This document shows positions 1 to 8,815 of a stretch of DNA of 48,603 nucleotides, in pieces (the first letter of the stretch is position 1; the number at the start of each line of letters is the position of its first letter). The position numbers and the translations under genes are program-made. The notes under the pieces were generated by a model. That model saw only the letters and a list, made by a program, of their open reading frames with translations. It was not told the DNA's origin and ran no database searches. This DNA comes from Actinomycetes bacterium (GTDB lineage Bacteria; Actinomycetota; Acidimicrobiia; IMCC26256; PALSA-610), in assembly GCA_025463905.1 (NCBI GenBank), contig JAODBJ010000036.1:1-48603 (forward strand). Direction: 5' to 3'.

Positions 1-3000
1 GATGCCGACGGCGACTCGCTGGCCGCAACGGTGGTCGACCAGCCGACCCACGGCACACTCTCGCTCAACGCCGATGGTTCGTTCAGCTACACGCCGGACG
101 CGAACGTCAACGGTGCCGACAGCTTCACCTACACGGCGAACGACGGCGCTACCGACTCGAACCTCGCGACGGTCGACCTGACGGTGACTGCCGTGAACGA
201 TCCGCCGGTAGCGGCGAACGACAGCTTCAGCACCAACGAGGACACGGCGTTGTCGGTCTCGGCACCCGGCGTGCTCGGCAACGACACCGATGCTGAAGGC
301 AACACCCTGAACGCCTCGGTCGTCGCCAACCCGGCGCACGGATCGCTGACGCTGAACGCCGATGGTTCGTTCGACTACACGCCGGACGCGAACTACAACG
401 GTGCTGACAGCTTCAACTACAAGGCGAACGACGGCACCGCCGGCTCGAACCTCGCCACGGTGAACATCACCGTGAACTCGGTGAACGACGTGCCGGTGGC
501 GGCAAACAACAGCTACTCGACCAACGAGGACACTGCGCTGACGGTGGGCCCGATCGGCGGTGTGCTCGGCAACGACACGGACGCCGACGGCGACTCGCTG
601 ACGGCAACGGTGGTTGGGCAGCCGGCGCACGGCACGCTCGCACTGAACGCCGATGGCTCCTTCGTCTACACGGCGGACGCGAACTACAACGGTGCTGACA
701 GCTTCACTTACACGGCGAACGACGGCACCGCGGACTCGAACGTAGCCACAGTGAACATCACCGTGAACGCAGTGAACGACGTACCGGTGGCGCTGGATAA
801 CACCTTCAGCACCAGCGAGGACACGTCGTTGTCGGTCTCGGCGCCGGGCCTGCTCGGTAACGACACCGACGTCGACGCCGACACCCTCACGGCCGCAGTC
901 GTGAGCCAACCGGCGCACGGCACGCTCTCGCTCAACGCCGACGGCTCCTTCGTCTACACGCCGGACGCGAACTTCAACGGCCCGGACAGCTTCACCTACA
1001 AGGCGAACGACGGCACCGCGGACTCGAACGTGGCCACGGTGAACATCACCGTGAACGCAGTGAACGATGCACCGGTCGCGGCCGACAACTCCTACTCGAC
1101 CCACGAGGACACGGCGTTGTCGATCTCGGCGACCGGTGTGCTCGGCAACGACACGGACGTCGAAGCCGGCACCCTCACGGCTGCAGTCGTGAGTGGGCCT
1201 GCGCACGGCTCGCTTTCGCTCAACGCCGACGGTTCGTTCCTCTATACACCGGACGCGAACTACAACGGTGCGGACAGCTTCACCTATAAGGCGAACGACG
1301 GCACCGCCGACTCGAACGTGGCCACGGTGAACATCACCGTGACCGCCGTGAACGATGCACCGACCTTCGTGAAGGGTGCCGACCAGGTCGTCAACGAGGA
1401 CGCTGGTGCGCAGTCGGTGAGCGCTTGGGCGACATCGATCGCAGCCGGCCCGGTGAACGAAGCGAGCCAGACGGTCACGTTCAACGTGACGGCCAACTCC
1501 AACCCGACGCTCTTCTCGGCCGCTCCTTCGGTGAGCTCGAACGGCACACTGACCTTCACGCCGGCGGCGAACGCGAATGGTTCGGCGACGGTCACGCTGA
1601 CGCTGTCGGACAACGGCGGCACCGCGAACGGCGGCGCCGACACGAGTGCGCCGCAGACCTTCACGATCGACGTGAACGCGGTCAACGACGCACCGTCCGT
1701 CTCGGCGCCGAGCAACCAGACGATCAACGAGGACACGTCAACCGGTGCACTCGGCTTCACGATCGGCGACGTCGACACCACGGTGGCGAGCCTCCTCGTG
1801 GCGGCAAGTTCGTCGAACACAACCATCATCCCCAACGGCAACGTCGTGATCAGTGGCAGCGGTGCGAGCCGCACCGTCACGATCACGCCCGCGGCCAACC
1901 AGAACGGCGGCCCGGTCACGATCACGCTCAGCGTGAACGACGGCACGACCACGACACTCTCGACCTTCACGGTCACGGTCACGCCGGTGAACGATGCACC
2001 GACGCTGGCGCACAGCGGCGACCAGACGGTGAACGAGACGTCGAACCTCTCGTTCACAGCGTCGGGCTCCGACATCGACGTGCCGGCGCAGACGCTCACC
2101 TACGCACTCGCGAACGGCACCACGAGCTGCGGTTCGGTCACGTCGTGCACGGTGCCTTCCGGTACCGCCATCGACGGCACGACCGGCGTGTTCTCGTGGA
2201 CACCGACTGCAGCACAGGGTCCGGGCACGTACCGGTTCAAGGTGCAGGTCTCGGACGGCGTCACTACCACGGCCGAAGAGATCACCGTGACGGTGAACGA
2301 CGTGGTCGTTGCGAACCCGCAACTGGTGTTCACGACGGCACCGCAGTTGGTGACCGCCGGCACCGCATCGGGCGTGATGACCATCGAGCGCCAGACCGCC
2401 GCGGCGATCCCGCAGACGGCGGGTGCGCTCGTGGTGAACCTCTCGTCCAGCTCGGCCGGTGGGGTATTCCGCAACGCCGCCGACACGGCGACGATCACGA
2501 CGGTCACCATCCCCAACGGTGCGAGCACGGTCAGCTTCCGCTACCTCGATTCGGTGGCGGGAAGCCCGACCATCACGATTGCTTCCAGCGGTTACACGTC
2601 GGGCACGCAGTCGGAGACGGTGCAACTGCCGGCGCTCGTGTTCACCAGCTCGGCGCAGTCAACGACGCCGGGCGTCTCGACGGGCGCGATCACGGTGCAG
2701 CGTCAGATGGCGGGCGGCTCGGCGCAGACCGCGGGCTCGCTCGTGGTGAACCTCTCGTCGACGTCCGGTAGCGGCGTGTTCCGCAACAGTGCCGACACGG
2801 CGAACATCACTTCGGTGACGATTGCTGCGGGCACGAGCACCGCAAGCTTCCGTTACCGCGACACTGCGGGCGGCACGCCCACGATCACTGCGGCATCGGC
2901 CGGCTACACCTCGGCGACGCAGACGGTGACCGTCACCGCATCGCCGACGCTCGTGTTCTCGACCTCGCCGCAGACGACGATCACGGGCGTCTCGACCGGC

Positions 3001-3870
3001 ACGATGACCGTGCAACGACAGACGTTCGGCGGTTCGCCGATCACAACCGGTTCGCTGGTCGTGAACCTCGCGTCGACCGCTGGTGGTGGCGTGTTCCGCA
3101 ACACTGCGGACACCGCAACGATCACGTCGGTGACGATCACTGCGGGCACGAGCACCGCGAGCTTCCGTTACCGCGACAGTGCGGCCGGCACACCGACGAT
3201 CACAGCCAGCGCCACCGGGTTGACCTCGGTGTCGCAGACGGTGACGGTCACGGCAGCGCCGAAGCTCGTGTTCACCACGGCGGCACCGACAACGACACCG
3301 GGTTCGGCAACCGGCACCATCACGGTGCAGCGACGCACGGCGGCAAATGTCGCGATCACGTCGGGTTCCCTCACGCTGAACCTGACCGACACGTCGGCAA
3401 CTGGTGTGTTCCGCAACTCGGCCAACTCGGCGACGATCACCACGGTGACCATCCCGAACGGGTCGAGCTCGGTGAACTTCCGCTACCGCGACTCGTCGAC
3501 AGGGACGCCGACGATCACGGCCGGCGCCGCTGGATACACCTCGGCCACGCAGACCGTGAAGGTCGACACCGCACCGACGATCGTGGGTCTTCCCGGATCA
3601 GGTTCGACGCACCGCAACACGGCGATCACGATCGGCTTCCTGGTCGGTGACGCCGACACGGGCGCATCGAGCGTGACACTTTCGGCGACGTCGTCGAACT
3701 CGAGCGTCGTACAGAACTCCGGTATCACGTTCCCCGACAACAGTGGCCAGAGCCGGTCGATTCGGATCGCTCCTCGCACCGGCGCAACCGGTACGACGAC
3801 GATCACGGTGACCGCGACCGACGGGTTGCTCACCACGACCCGGTCGTTCACGGTGACGGTCACGCCGTAA
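1..3870 (+). CDS. Giant secreted tandem-repeat (cadherin/Ig-like, tandem-95) protein, 5' truncated
   Basis: The frame is open from base 1, so the true start lies outside the window; about 1289 residues are visible. The N-terminal part holds 96-97 residue repeats of the bacterial cadherin-like 'tandem-95' type. Each has an N-EDT-L core, a VLGNDTD acidic motif, HGxLxLNADGSFxYTPDAN, and a closing NDxPVA linker. Two further Ig-like domains follow, then four 104-105 residue repeats starting LVFT/LVFS and containing GVFRN-ADTATIT, then a final Ig-like domain ending at the stop. No LPxTG signal, transmembrane anchor or catalytic domain is visible at the C terminus. Such proteins are usually secreted or surface adhesins, and the acidic DTDxDxD loops suggest calcium binding (family knowledge). 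The function here is inferred; the repeat architecture is seen directly. Confidence 0.9.
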   Translation, partial: DADGDSLAATVVDQPTHGTLSLNADGSFSYTPDANVNGADSFTYTANDGATDSNLATVDLTVTAVNDPPVAANDSFSTNEDTALSVSAPGVLGNDTDAEGNTLNASVVANPAHGSLTLNADGSFDYTPDANYNGADSFNYKANDGTAGSNLATVNITVNSVNDVPVAANNSYSTNEDTALTVGPIGGVLGNDTDADGDSLTATVVGQPAHGTLALNADGSFVYTADANYNGADSFTYTANDGTADSNVATVNITVNAVNDVPVALDNTFSTSEDTSLSVSAPGLLGNDTDVDADTLTAAVVSQPAHGTLSLNADGSFVYTPDANFNGPDSFTYKANDGTADSNVATVNITVNAVNDAPVAADNSYSTHEDTALSISATGVLGNDTDVEAGTLTAAVVSGPAHGSLSLNADGSFLYTPDANYNGADSFTYKANDGTADSNVATVNITVTAVNDAPTFVKGADQVVNEDAGAQSVSAWATSIAAGPVNEASQTVTFNVTANSNPTLFSAAPSVSSNGTLTFTPAANANGSATVTLTLSDNGGTANGGADTSAPQTFTIDVNAVNDAPSVSAPSNQTINEDTSTGALGFTIGDVDTTVASLLVAASSSNTTIIPNGNVVISGSGASRTVTITPAANQNGGPVTITLSVNDGTTTTLSTFTVTVTPVNDAPTLAHSGDQTVNETSNLSFTASGSDIDVPAQTLTYALANGTTSCGSVTSCTVPSGTAIDGTTGVFSWTPTAAQGPGTYRFKVQVSDGVTTTAEEITVTVNDVVVANPQLVFTTAPQLVTAGTASGVMTIERQTAAAIPQTAGALVVNLSSSSAGGVFRNAADTATITTVTIPNGASTVSFRYLDSVAGSPTITIASSGYTSGTQSETVQLPALVFTSSAQSTTPGVSTGAITVQRQMAGGSAQTAGSLVVNLSSTSGSGVFRNSADTANITSVTIAAGTSTASFRYRDTAGGTPTITAASAGYTSATQTVTVTASPTLVFSTSPQTTITGVSTGTMTVQRQTFGGSPITTGSLVVNLASTAGGGVFRNTADTATITSVTITAGTSTASFRYRDSAAGTPTITASATGLTSVSQTVTVTAAPKLVFTTAAPTTTPGSATGTITVQRRTAANVAITSGSLTLNLTDTSATGVFRNSANSATITTVTIPNGSSSVNFRYRDSSTGTPTITAGAAGYTSATQTVKVDTAPTIVGLPGSGSTHRNTAITIGFLVGDADTGASSVTLSATSSNSSVVQNSGITFPDNSGQSRSIRIAPRTGATGTTTITVTATDGLLTTTRSFTVTVTP
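196..1350 (+). repeat. Tandem 288/291-bp coding repeats (cadherin-like units)
   Basis: The NDxPVA-encoding linker recurs at 196, 484, 775, 1063 and 1351, giving spacings of 288, 291, 288 and 288 bases. Long stretches are nearly identical between units at the DNA level, so recent duplication or gene conversion is likely. An incomplete further unit precedes base 196 and continues outside the window. Confidence 0.92.
2323..3560 (+). repeat. Four tandem 312/315-bp coding repeats (LVF units)
   Basis: Units begin with the LVF codons at 2323, 2635, 2950 and 3265, spaced 312, 315 and 315 bases. Shared signatures are a TxTVQRQ-like strand, GVFRN, ADTATIT and SFRYRD. This repeat family differs from the upstream one, so the protein combines two independent tandem expansions. 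Confidence 0.85.
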
Positions 3871-3915
3871 CCACGCAGCCAAACCAGCGCTCCGGCGCCG
3901 GGCACGACAACATGC

Positions 3916-3946
3916 GCGAGGGCAGCGGCCGGTCCGCTGCCCTCGC
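3916..3946 (+). terminator. Strong hairpin after the giant repeat protein
   Basis: A perfect 13-bp stem (GCGAGGGCAGCGG) with a 5-base CCGGT loop lies 46 bases after the stop at 3870. There is no long T tract after it, as is common in high-GC actinobacteria. It also argues that the next gene starts downstream of it. Confidence 0.75.
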
Positions 3947-4010
3947 TGCATTTCCGGTGGTCCGGACCGCTAGCGTCCGTGCGCGCTGCATCGGCGTGGA
4001 GGGGGGCTCC

Positions 4011-4790
4011 TTGTTCGGGATCGACCTCGCACACAGAGCGGCGCTGGTCGCCGGTTCGGGTGGCGGTATCGGCGGCGCGTCAGTGCGGGCACTCGCTCGT
4101 TCCGGTGCCGCGGTCGCGTGCATCGACATCGATGAACGCGCCGCCGACGAAGCCGCGCAGCAGGCTACGGAGCTCGGGGCGCACGCAGTGGCCATCGTCG
4201 CCGACCTCTCGCAACGCGATCACGTCGAGCGCGCCGTGAGCGACGCCGAGGCGCGCATCGGTCCTATCGACATCCTGGTCGACGTCGTGGGCGAAGCCCG
4301 TTGGGGCCGGACCATCGAATTCGACGACGAAGAATGGGACGCGACCTTCGATCTCGTGCTCCGACATTTCTTCCATCTCGCGCGCGCGGTCGGGCGCCGG
4401 ATGGTGGAGCGAGACCATGGCGGCTCGATCGTGGCGATCGCTTCCGTGAGTGGCTTACGCTCGGCCCCGTTACACGGGCCGTACGGTGCGGCAAAGGCCG
4501 GTCTGATGTCGCTGGTTCGGACGCTCGCGGTCGAATTGGCGTCGAACCGTATTCGCGTCAATTCGGTGGCGCCGGGTTCAGTACTCACGCCGCGCGTCAT
4601 GGCGATGATGAGCGCAGAGCGGCGCGCCGCGTCGAGCGCGGCTATCCCGCTCGGGCGCTTCGCCGAACCCGAAGACGTTGCCAACGCGGTCGCGTTCCTC
4701 GCATCCGACCTGGCGTCGTACATCACCGGCCAAACGCTCGTGGTCGACGGCGGTGCCACTGCGCAGTTCCCGTTGTCACTCCGCGCCTGA
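4011..4790 (+). CDS. Short-chain dehydrogenase/reductase (SDR)
   Basis: A classical SDR of about 259 residues. The N-terminal cofactor loop reads AGSGGGIG in place of TGxxxGIG. An acidic residue pattern (CIDIDE) after the second strand suggests NAD(H) preference. The active site shows the serine in ASVSG and the YGAAK tyrosine-lysine pair, and the C terminus has the usual GQTLVVDGG. I chose the TTG at 4011 because a purine-rich GGAGGGGGG sits just upstream and the homologous region begins there; GTG 3996 is an alternative. A longer in-frame ATG at 3912 would overlap the terminator hairpin. The substrate cannot be told from sequence. Confidence 0.88.
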   Translation: MFGIDLAHRAALVAGSGGGIGGASVRALARSGAAVACIDIDERAADEAAQQATELGAHAVAIVADLSQRDHVERAVSDAEARIGPIDILVDVVGEARWGRTIEFDDEEWDATFDLVLRHFFHLARAVGRRMVERDHGGSIVAIASVSGLRSAPLHGPYGAAKAGLMSLVRTLAVELASNRIRVNSVAPGSVLTPRVMAMMSAERRAASSAAIPLGRFAEPEDVANAVAFLASDLASYITGQTLVVDGGATAQFPLSLRA

Positions 4791-4796
4791 GCACGA

Positions 4797-4829
4797 CGCA
4801 ACGCGAGGCCGGGCGAGGACGGCGTTGCG
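4797..4829 (+). terminator. Candidate terminator hairpin after the SDR
   Basis: An 8-bp perfect inverted repeat, CGCAACGC and GCGTTGCG, with a 17-base GC-rich loop, lies six bases after the SDR stop. No T tract follows, so this is only a candidate. Confidence 0.5.
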
Positions 4830-4963
4830 CCGCTCTCGTTCCATGTCGGGTCGTCATCAAGTGAATCGCCGCGGGTGCTAGCACCATCAGACACTGTCGT
4901 TCGTGACCGAGTGGGGCCGACCATGTGGAGGACGCACAAGACCCCCCACATGAGGAGCCCCCG

Positions 4964-5428
4964 ATGCGTAAGCATCCCTTCGCAACCCTGCTAGTCGCTT
5001 TGTCGGTGCCGGTACTCGGCGGTGCCGCCTACGCGGTGACGCAGCACGTGAATACCCGGCCGGCCTCGACGGTAGTGATCCCGCCCGTCACCGTCTCCAC
5101 GCCCGCTCGGCACCACAAGACGACACCGACGTCGGTCGACGACCGTCTAACCCGGGCGACGACACCGACGTCGTTCGACGATCACGGTAACCACAGCGGC
5201 AGCGCGACGACGCCGACGTCGGTCGATGACCACGGCGGCAACCGCGGGACGACGCCGACGTCGATCGATGACCACGGCGGCAACGCAACGACACCGACGT
5301 CGGTTGACGACCACGGCGGCAGCGCGACGACACCGACGTCGATCGATGACCACGGCGGCAGCCGTGGCGGTGGCTCCGGCTCCGGCCGCGACGGCTCGGG
5401 CTCAGGCCACGGCGGCCGCGACGGCTAG
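4964..5428 (+). CDS. Small secreted protein with TTPTSxDDHGG repeats
   Basis: 154 residues from ATG 4964, chosen because GAGGAG lies upstream and the product then opens with a clean signal peptide (MRKHPFATLLVALS... ending AAYA). The mature part is almost entirely low complexity: six units of TTPTS(V/F/I)DDHG, then a Gly/Ser/His/Arg-rich tail. The dense Asp-Asp-His clusters could bind metal ions, but this is inference only. I recognise no family. Its stop overlaps by four bases the end of the convergent NarL-type response regulator gene. Amino-acid use is strongly biased, but base composition is like its neighbours. Confidence 0.75.
   Translation: MRKHPFATLLVALSVPVLGGAAYAVTQHVNTRPASTVVIPPVTVSTPARHHKTTPTSVDDRLTRATTPTSFDDHGNHSGSATTPTSVDDHGGNRGTTPTSIDDHGGNATTPTSVDDHGGSATTPTSIDDHGGSRGGGSGSGRDGSGSGHGGRDG
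5120..5363 (+). repeat. Six degenerate tandem repeats encoding TTPTSxDDHGG
   Basis: Units start with ACGACRCCGACGTCG and recur at variable spacing (roughly 33-48 bases). They encode TTPTS followed by an Asp-Asp-His-rich tail. The period is kept in codons, so this is a coding repeat. Confidence 0.85.
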
Positions 5429-6045
5429 TCGGGCAGGTGGTCTCTCGCCCAGAGGGCGGCTTGGGTGCGATCGGTCACGCCGATCTGCTGGAACACGTTC
5501 GTGAGGTGTGCCTTCACGGTGCGTTCCGAGATTCCGAGCCGCCGGGCGATCTGCTTGTTCGCGAGGCCGGTCGCGACCAGTCGTAACACCTCTTCCTCCC
5601 GTGCGCTCAGGTCACGCGCCGGCCGCAGCACCCGCTGTTCGTCGAGCAGCACGCGAGCAGCCTTCGGATCGAGCGGCGCGCCACCTAGGTGCGCCGCTCG
5701 TACCGCGGCCAGGAGTTCGCTCGGTTCTGAGTCCTTCAGCACGTAGCCGATCGCACCCGCGCGCATCACTTCGAGAATGCGGCGCTGGTCGGAGAACGAC
5801 GTCAGCACCACCACCTGTGCCAGTTCGTTCGCCGACACGATTCGGCGCGTCGCCTCGATGCCGTCGACATTCGGCATCGACAAGTCCATCAGCACGACGT
5901 CAGGTGAAATCGCAGCAGCGAGTTCCGCAGCTTCCGCTCCGTCGGCCGCGGTGCCGACCACCTCGATGTCGTCCTCGGCGCCGAGGAGTTGTTCGAGCCC
6001 GCGGCGCACCACTGCGTGATCGTCGACGATCAGTACCCGGATCAT
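5425..6045 (-). CDS. NarL/LuxR-type response regulator
   Basis: 206 residues, the standard length for the NarL family. The receiver domain (about 1-120) has the acidic DD pair at residues 8-9, the phospho-acceptor Asp54 in LMDLSMP, the conserved Thr/Ser in VLTSFSD and Lys in YVLKDSE. The C-terminal LuxR helix-turn-helix begins LSAREEEVLRLVATG and contains NKQIARRLGISERTVKAHL. The ATG overlaps the stop of the upstream histidine kinase (ATGA), so the two are translationally coupled and should be a cognate pair. Target genes are unknown. The neighbouring cell-wall hydrolase and the small secreted repeat protein are plausible but unproven targets. Confidence 0.95.
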   Translation of the reverse strand: MIRVLIVDDHAVVRRGLEQLLGAEDDIEVVGTAADGAEAAELAAAISPDVVLMDLSMPNVDGIEATRRIVSANELAQVVVLTSFSDQRRILEVMRAGAIGYVLKDSEPSELLAAVRAAHLGGAPLDPKAARVLLDEQRVLRPARDLSAREEEVLRLVATGLANKQIARRLGISERTVKAHLTNVFQQIGVTDRTQAALWARDHLPD

Positions 6046-7427
6046 TGCACCGGCACCTCCGCGTGCATGTGCGTTCCTTGTCCCGGCTCCGACGTCACCG
6101 TGAGCACGCCACCCGCGTCGGCGAACAACGCCCGCAGGCCGATCAGACCGAAGTGCCCATTGCTGGTGTTGTCGCGCAGTGCACTCGTGTCGAAGCCGAC
6201 ACCGTTGTCTTCGATGTCGAGCGTCGCCTGCACGTCGTCGTTGGCGACGCGCACCGTCACGGCCTCGGCGTCTGCGTGCGACAACGCATTCCGAAGCCCT
6301 TCCTGCGCGGCACGGTAGAGCAAGCCGGCAACCAGCGGTGGGAGCGGCTCGCTCAAGCCGTCACTCGCGAGCGACGCGCGCATGCCGCGTCCGTTGGTGC
6401 GGGCGAGCAGGTCGGTGAGCGCGGCTTCCAGACCCTCTTCAAAGAGGTTCGGCGGATAGATCTCCACCAGCAGGGAACGCAGCGCCTTGATGGTTTCACG
6501 GACCTCCGCGGCCGACGCGTCGAGCAGCTCGGCGGTGGTCGGCGCGGTGGCTTCCTCGCGTCGCGCCGCACCCGCGAGTTCGTACGCCACTCCTGCGAGG
6601 TCCTGGACGACGCCGTCGTGAAGATCGGCGGCAATGCGGCGCCGCTCGATGTCGCTCGCTTCGAGCGCCTGGCGCAACAGTCCTTCGCGTTCGCGTTGAC
6701 GTTGCCGCAGCCGTCGCGCGAGTGACCATGCCAACGGTATCTGCACGAGTTCAAGCGCGATGAGCGCGCCGAGTGACACCGGAGCGAAGCTGCGCCAGAT
6801 CCGGCGCCCCGACGCGGTGACGCCGGCATAGTCGTAATACGCCTCGAACAACAGGCGCTTTCCCGACGGTGTTCGGATCGGCAGGTACACCTCGAGCAAC
6901 TTGCCCGAACCGCGTTCATAGCGGTTTTCCGGGCGGGAGAGGTCGCTCACGTCGGCTTCGATGCGACCTTGTTGCAACGCTGCGAGCTCGTCCTTGCCGA
7001 GCGTGTACTTGGAACCTTCGAGACGCGGCTCGTCGGAGTACACGATGGTGCCGGAGGCATTCCAGATCTTCACCCGCCGTAGCGAACGGTTGCTCACGTC
7101 ACCGATCACCTGCCGCACCTGTTGCACGGCTGCGGGTTGCCCGGTGAGCAAACCGTTTTGCACGTGCGGTTCGACGAGTCCTTGTGCGATCACCAGCGTG
7201 GTGGTGCGCGCATCGACAATGGCCTCGCGTTCGCCGATGCGCCGGCTCGCGACGGCCGTGGTCACGCCGACGAGCACCACCGCGACCAGGCCTGCCAGTG
7301 TGAACTGCCCGACTTGGCGCGCGACGCTCCAACGACTCGATGGTTCTCGCGTGGTTCGGTGCACATCACGCGAACCCGCGCGAAGAGAGCGCAGCGACAC
7401 TGAGCGGAGGATACCGGCGGGTTCCAC
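6042..7427 (-). CDS. NarL-family sensor histidine kinase (HisKA_3)
   Basis: 461 residues. One membrane helix lies at about 41-60 and a second at about 214-236, framing a sensor region of about 150 residues outside the membrane. The HisKA_3 dimerisation motif ERRRIAADLHDGVVQDL carries the phospho-acceptor His270. The ATPase domain shows an N-box-like region, DIEDNGVGFD (G1) and GHFGLIGLRAL (G2). The stop overlaps the response regulator start (ATGA). The N terminus may be shorter: about 30 Arg/Ser-rich residues precede the first helix. The signal sensed cannot be inferred. Confidence 0.93.
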   Translation of the reverse strand: MEPAGILRSVSLRSLRAGSRDVHRTTREPSSRWSVARQVGQFTLAGLVAVVLVGVTTAVASRRIGEREAIVDARTTTLVIAQGLVEPHVQNGLLTGQPAAVQQVRQVIGDVSNRSLRRVKIWNASGTIVYSDEPRLEGSKYTLGKDELAALQQGRIEADVSDLSRPENRYERGSGKLLEVYLPIRTPSGKRLLFEAYYDYAGVTASGRRIWRSFAPVSLGALIALELVQIPLAWSLARRLRQRQREREGLLRQALEASDIERRRIAADLHDGVVQDLAGVAYELAGAARREEATAPTTAELLDASAAEVRETIKALRSLLVEIYPPNLFEEGLEAALTDLLARTNGRGMRASLASDGLSEPLPPLVAGLLYRAAQEGLRNALSHADAEAVTVRVANDDVQATLDIEDNGVGFDTSALRDNTSNGHFGLIGLRALFADAGGVLTVTSEPGQGTHMHAEVPVQ

Positions 7428-7446
7428 GACGGATCGTGGTCTGCGC

Positions 7447-7460
7447 TGGTAGTAGTACCA
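7447..7460. promoter_or_regulatory. Short palindrome upstream of the histidine kinase gene
   Basis: TGGTA-GTAG-TACCA is a perfect 5-bp inverted repeat 20 bases upstream of the kinase start, in the 80-base gap after the NlpC/P60 gene. It could be an operator for autoregulation, but the arms are short and chance is a fair explanation. Confidence 0.25.
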
Positions 7461-7507
7461 ATGTCCAGTCGCGACTACGACCCGCGACGGGATGGCTCAG
7501 ACGGGGT

Positions 7508-8656
7508 TCAGCCGGGCCGTACTGCGCCGCTGGAACCGCTCATGAGCGGTTGTATGCGTACGAAGTCGCCGGTGTGCGTGGCTGCGATCTGCATGCCGCC
7601 ACCGATGTACATCGCGACGTGCTCACTGCCGCCCGGTCCCTTGAACACGAGGTCACCCGGCTGCAATTGGTCCCACGACACGTGCGGGAACATCGAATAC
7701 TGCGCACCGGAGTAGTGGGGCATGCTCACGCCGCCTTGCGCCCAGGCCATCATCGTGAGGCCCGAGCAGTCGAAGGCATCCGGGCCGGTGGCCGCGTAGA
7801 CATACGGCTTGCCGAGCTGAGCCCGCGCGTATGCGATCGCCGCTGCGGCACCCCCGGAGGGTGCGGGGGCGTTGGGGAAGTTGCCACCACCCACGGCCGA
7901 CGGGTCGACCCCCGACGACACCGAGCCTGCGCTGGCCCTCGACTGCTGGGCTTGCGCGCGGGCGGCTTGGATCTGAGCGAGTGCTGCGGCCTTCGCTGCG
8001 GCGGCCTGGCGCGCCTGTTCCTGCGCCACGAGGGTGGCGAGCTGGCCCTTCACCTGCGCTTGCAATTGCTGTGCCTGTGCGTTGGCCGCTTCGATCTGCT
8101 GACGCGCTGCCGCGATTGCGTTGCGGTTCTTGACCGCTTCGCCGCGGCGACGGTCGAGGGCCTTCTGCATGACGGCGAGGTCTTGGCGCGCGGAGTTGAG
8201 ACGCGAGATCGCGTCTTGGTCGCGTTGCGCGCTTACGTTCGAGTACTTCATGCGCAGCGCGAAGTCGTTCGCCGACGAAACGTTGAGGGCACTCAACGCG
8301 CTCGACGAGCCGGCGTGGCTGTAGATCTGCAACGCGACGCTCTTCACGCGACCGAGCAACTCCGACGTGTGCTTCCGCGCCGCGTCCGTACGACGTTGCG
8401 CTTCGGCGATCGCCGCGTCGGTCTGTTGCAACTCATACGTCGCGCCGTTGAAGGCTTCGCCCAATGCAGCGATGCGATCGCCGTTCGCAGCGATCTGCTG
8501 CGCGAGTCGCGCAGCCTCTGCTTTCTTGTCGCTGATCGGCGATGCCGAAGCGCTCGTACTTACTGTCGCGGGGAACGCCAACAGCAGTAGCGAAATGATG
8601 AGGGGCCAACGCGCAATACGAGAGAAAGCGCGGCGAGGCGGGGGAGAGGCGCGCAC
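7508..8656 (-). CDS. Secreted NlpC/P60 peptidoglycan endopeptidase with coiled coil
   Basis: 382 residues from a GTG start. A signal peptide (about 1-40, ending SASAS) is followed by a long Ala/Gln/Arg-rich coiled coil (about 42-240), a Ser/Gly/Pro linker and a C-terminal NlpC/P60 domain (about 272-382). The catalytic Cys297 lies in DAFDCSGL, His346 in SEHVAMYIG, and a third polar residue is likely His361. The layout matches actinobacterial RipA-like D,L-endopeptidases that cut peptide stems during cell separation; the coiled coil probably autoinhibits or docks the enzyme (family knowledge). It lies upstream of the two-component genes on the same strand, 80 bases apart. Confidence 0.93.
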   Translation of the reverse strand: MRASPPPRRAFSRIARWPLIISLLLLAFPATVSTSASASPISDKKAEAARLAQQIAANGDRIAALGEAFNGATYELQQTDAAIAEAQRRTDAARKHTSELLGRVKSVALQIYSHAGSSSALSALNVSSANDFALRMKYSNVSAQRDQDAISRLNSARQDLAVMQKALDRRRGEAVKNRNAIAAARQQIEAANAQAQQLQAQVKGQLATLVAQEQARQAAAAKAAALAQIQAARAQAQQSRASAGSVSSGVDPSAVGGGNFPNAPAPSGGAAAAIAYARAQLGKPYVYAATGPDAFDCSGLTMMAWAQGGVSMPHYSGAQYSMFPHVSWDQLQPGDLVFKGPGGSEHVAMYIGGGMQIAATHTGDFVRIQPLMSGSSGAVRPG

Positions 8657-8768
8657 GAGTCCAGGAGGTTAACCGAGATCAGATTGGACTTGCGACATCG
8701 GCACATTCGTCTGGCGACATGAGCCAATTCATGCCCACGTTCGCATTGTGGAAAACTTGACGCGAGTT

Positions 8769-8783
8769 GTCACGCTCAGTGAC
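8769..8783. promoter_or_regulatory. GTCAC-N5-GTGAC palindrome in a divergent promoter region
   Basis: A perfect 5-bp inverted repeat with a 5-base spacer lies between the divergent NlpC/P60 and lipoprotein-esterase genes. A TTGACG hexamer at 8757-8762 could be a -35 element for the rightward gene, though no clear -10 follows. Operator role is a guess. Confidence 0.3.
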
Positions 8784-8815
8784 GACCCATGGCCGTTTGT
8801 CCGGGGGGTTACGCA

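Noticed and set aside
1284-2625. Long antisense frames across the giant repeat protein
   Set aside because: They mirror the repetitive, GC-rich coding strand and carry no recognisable domain or start signal.
3912-4010. Earlier ATG start for the first SDR gene (3912)
   Set aside because: It overlaps a perfect 13-bp terminator hairpin, and the extra residues do not resemble SDR sequence. A purine-rich site precedes TTG 4011.
5120-5363. Possible CRISPR-like array from regular repeats
   Set aside because: The spacing varies, units keep a reading frame and encode protein repeats; no spacers or cas genes.
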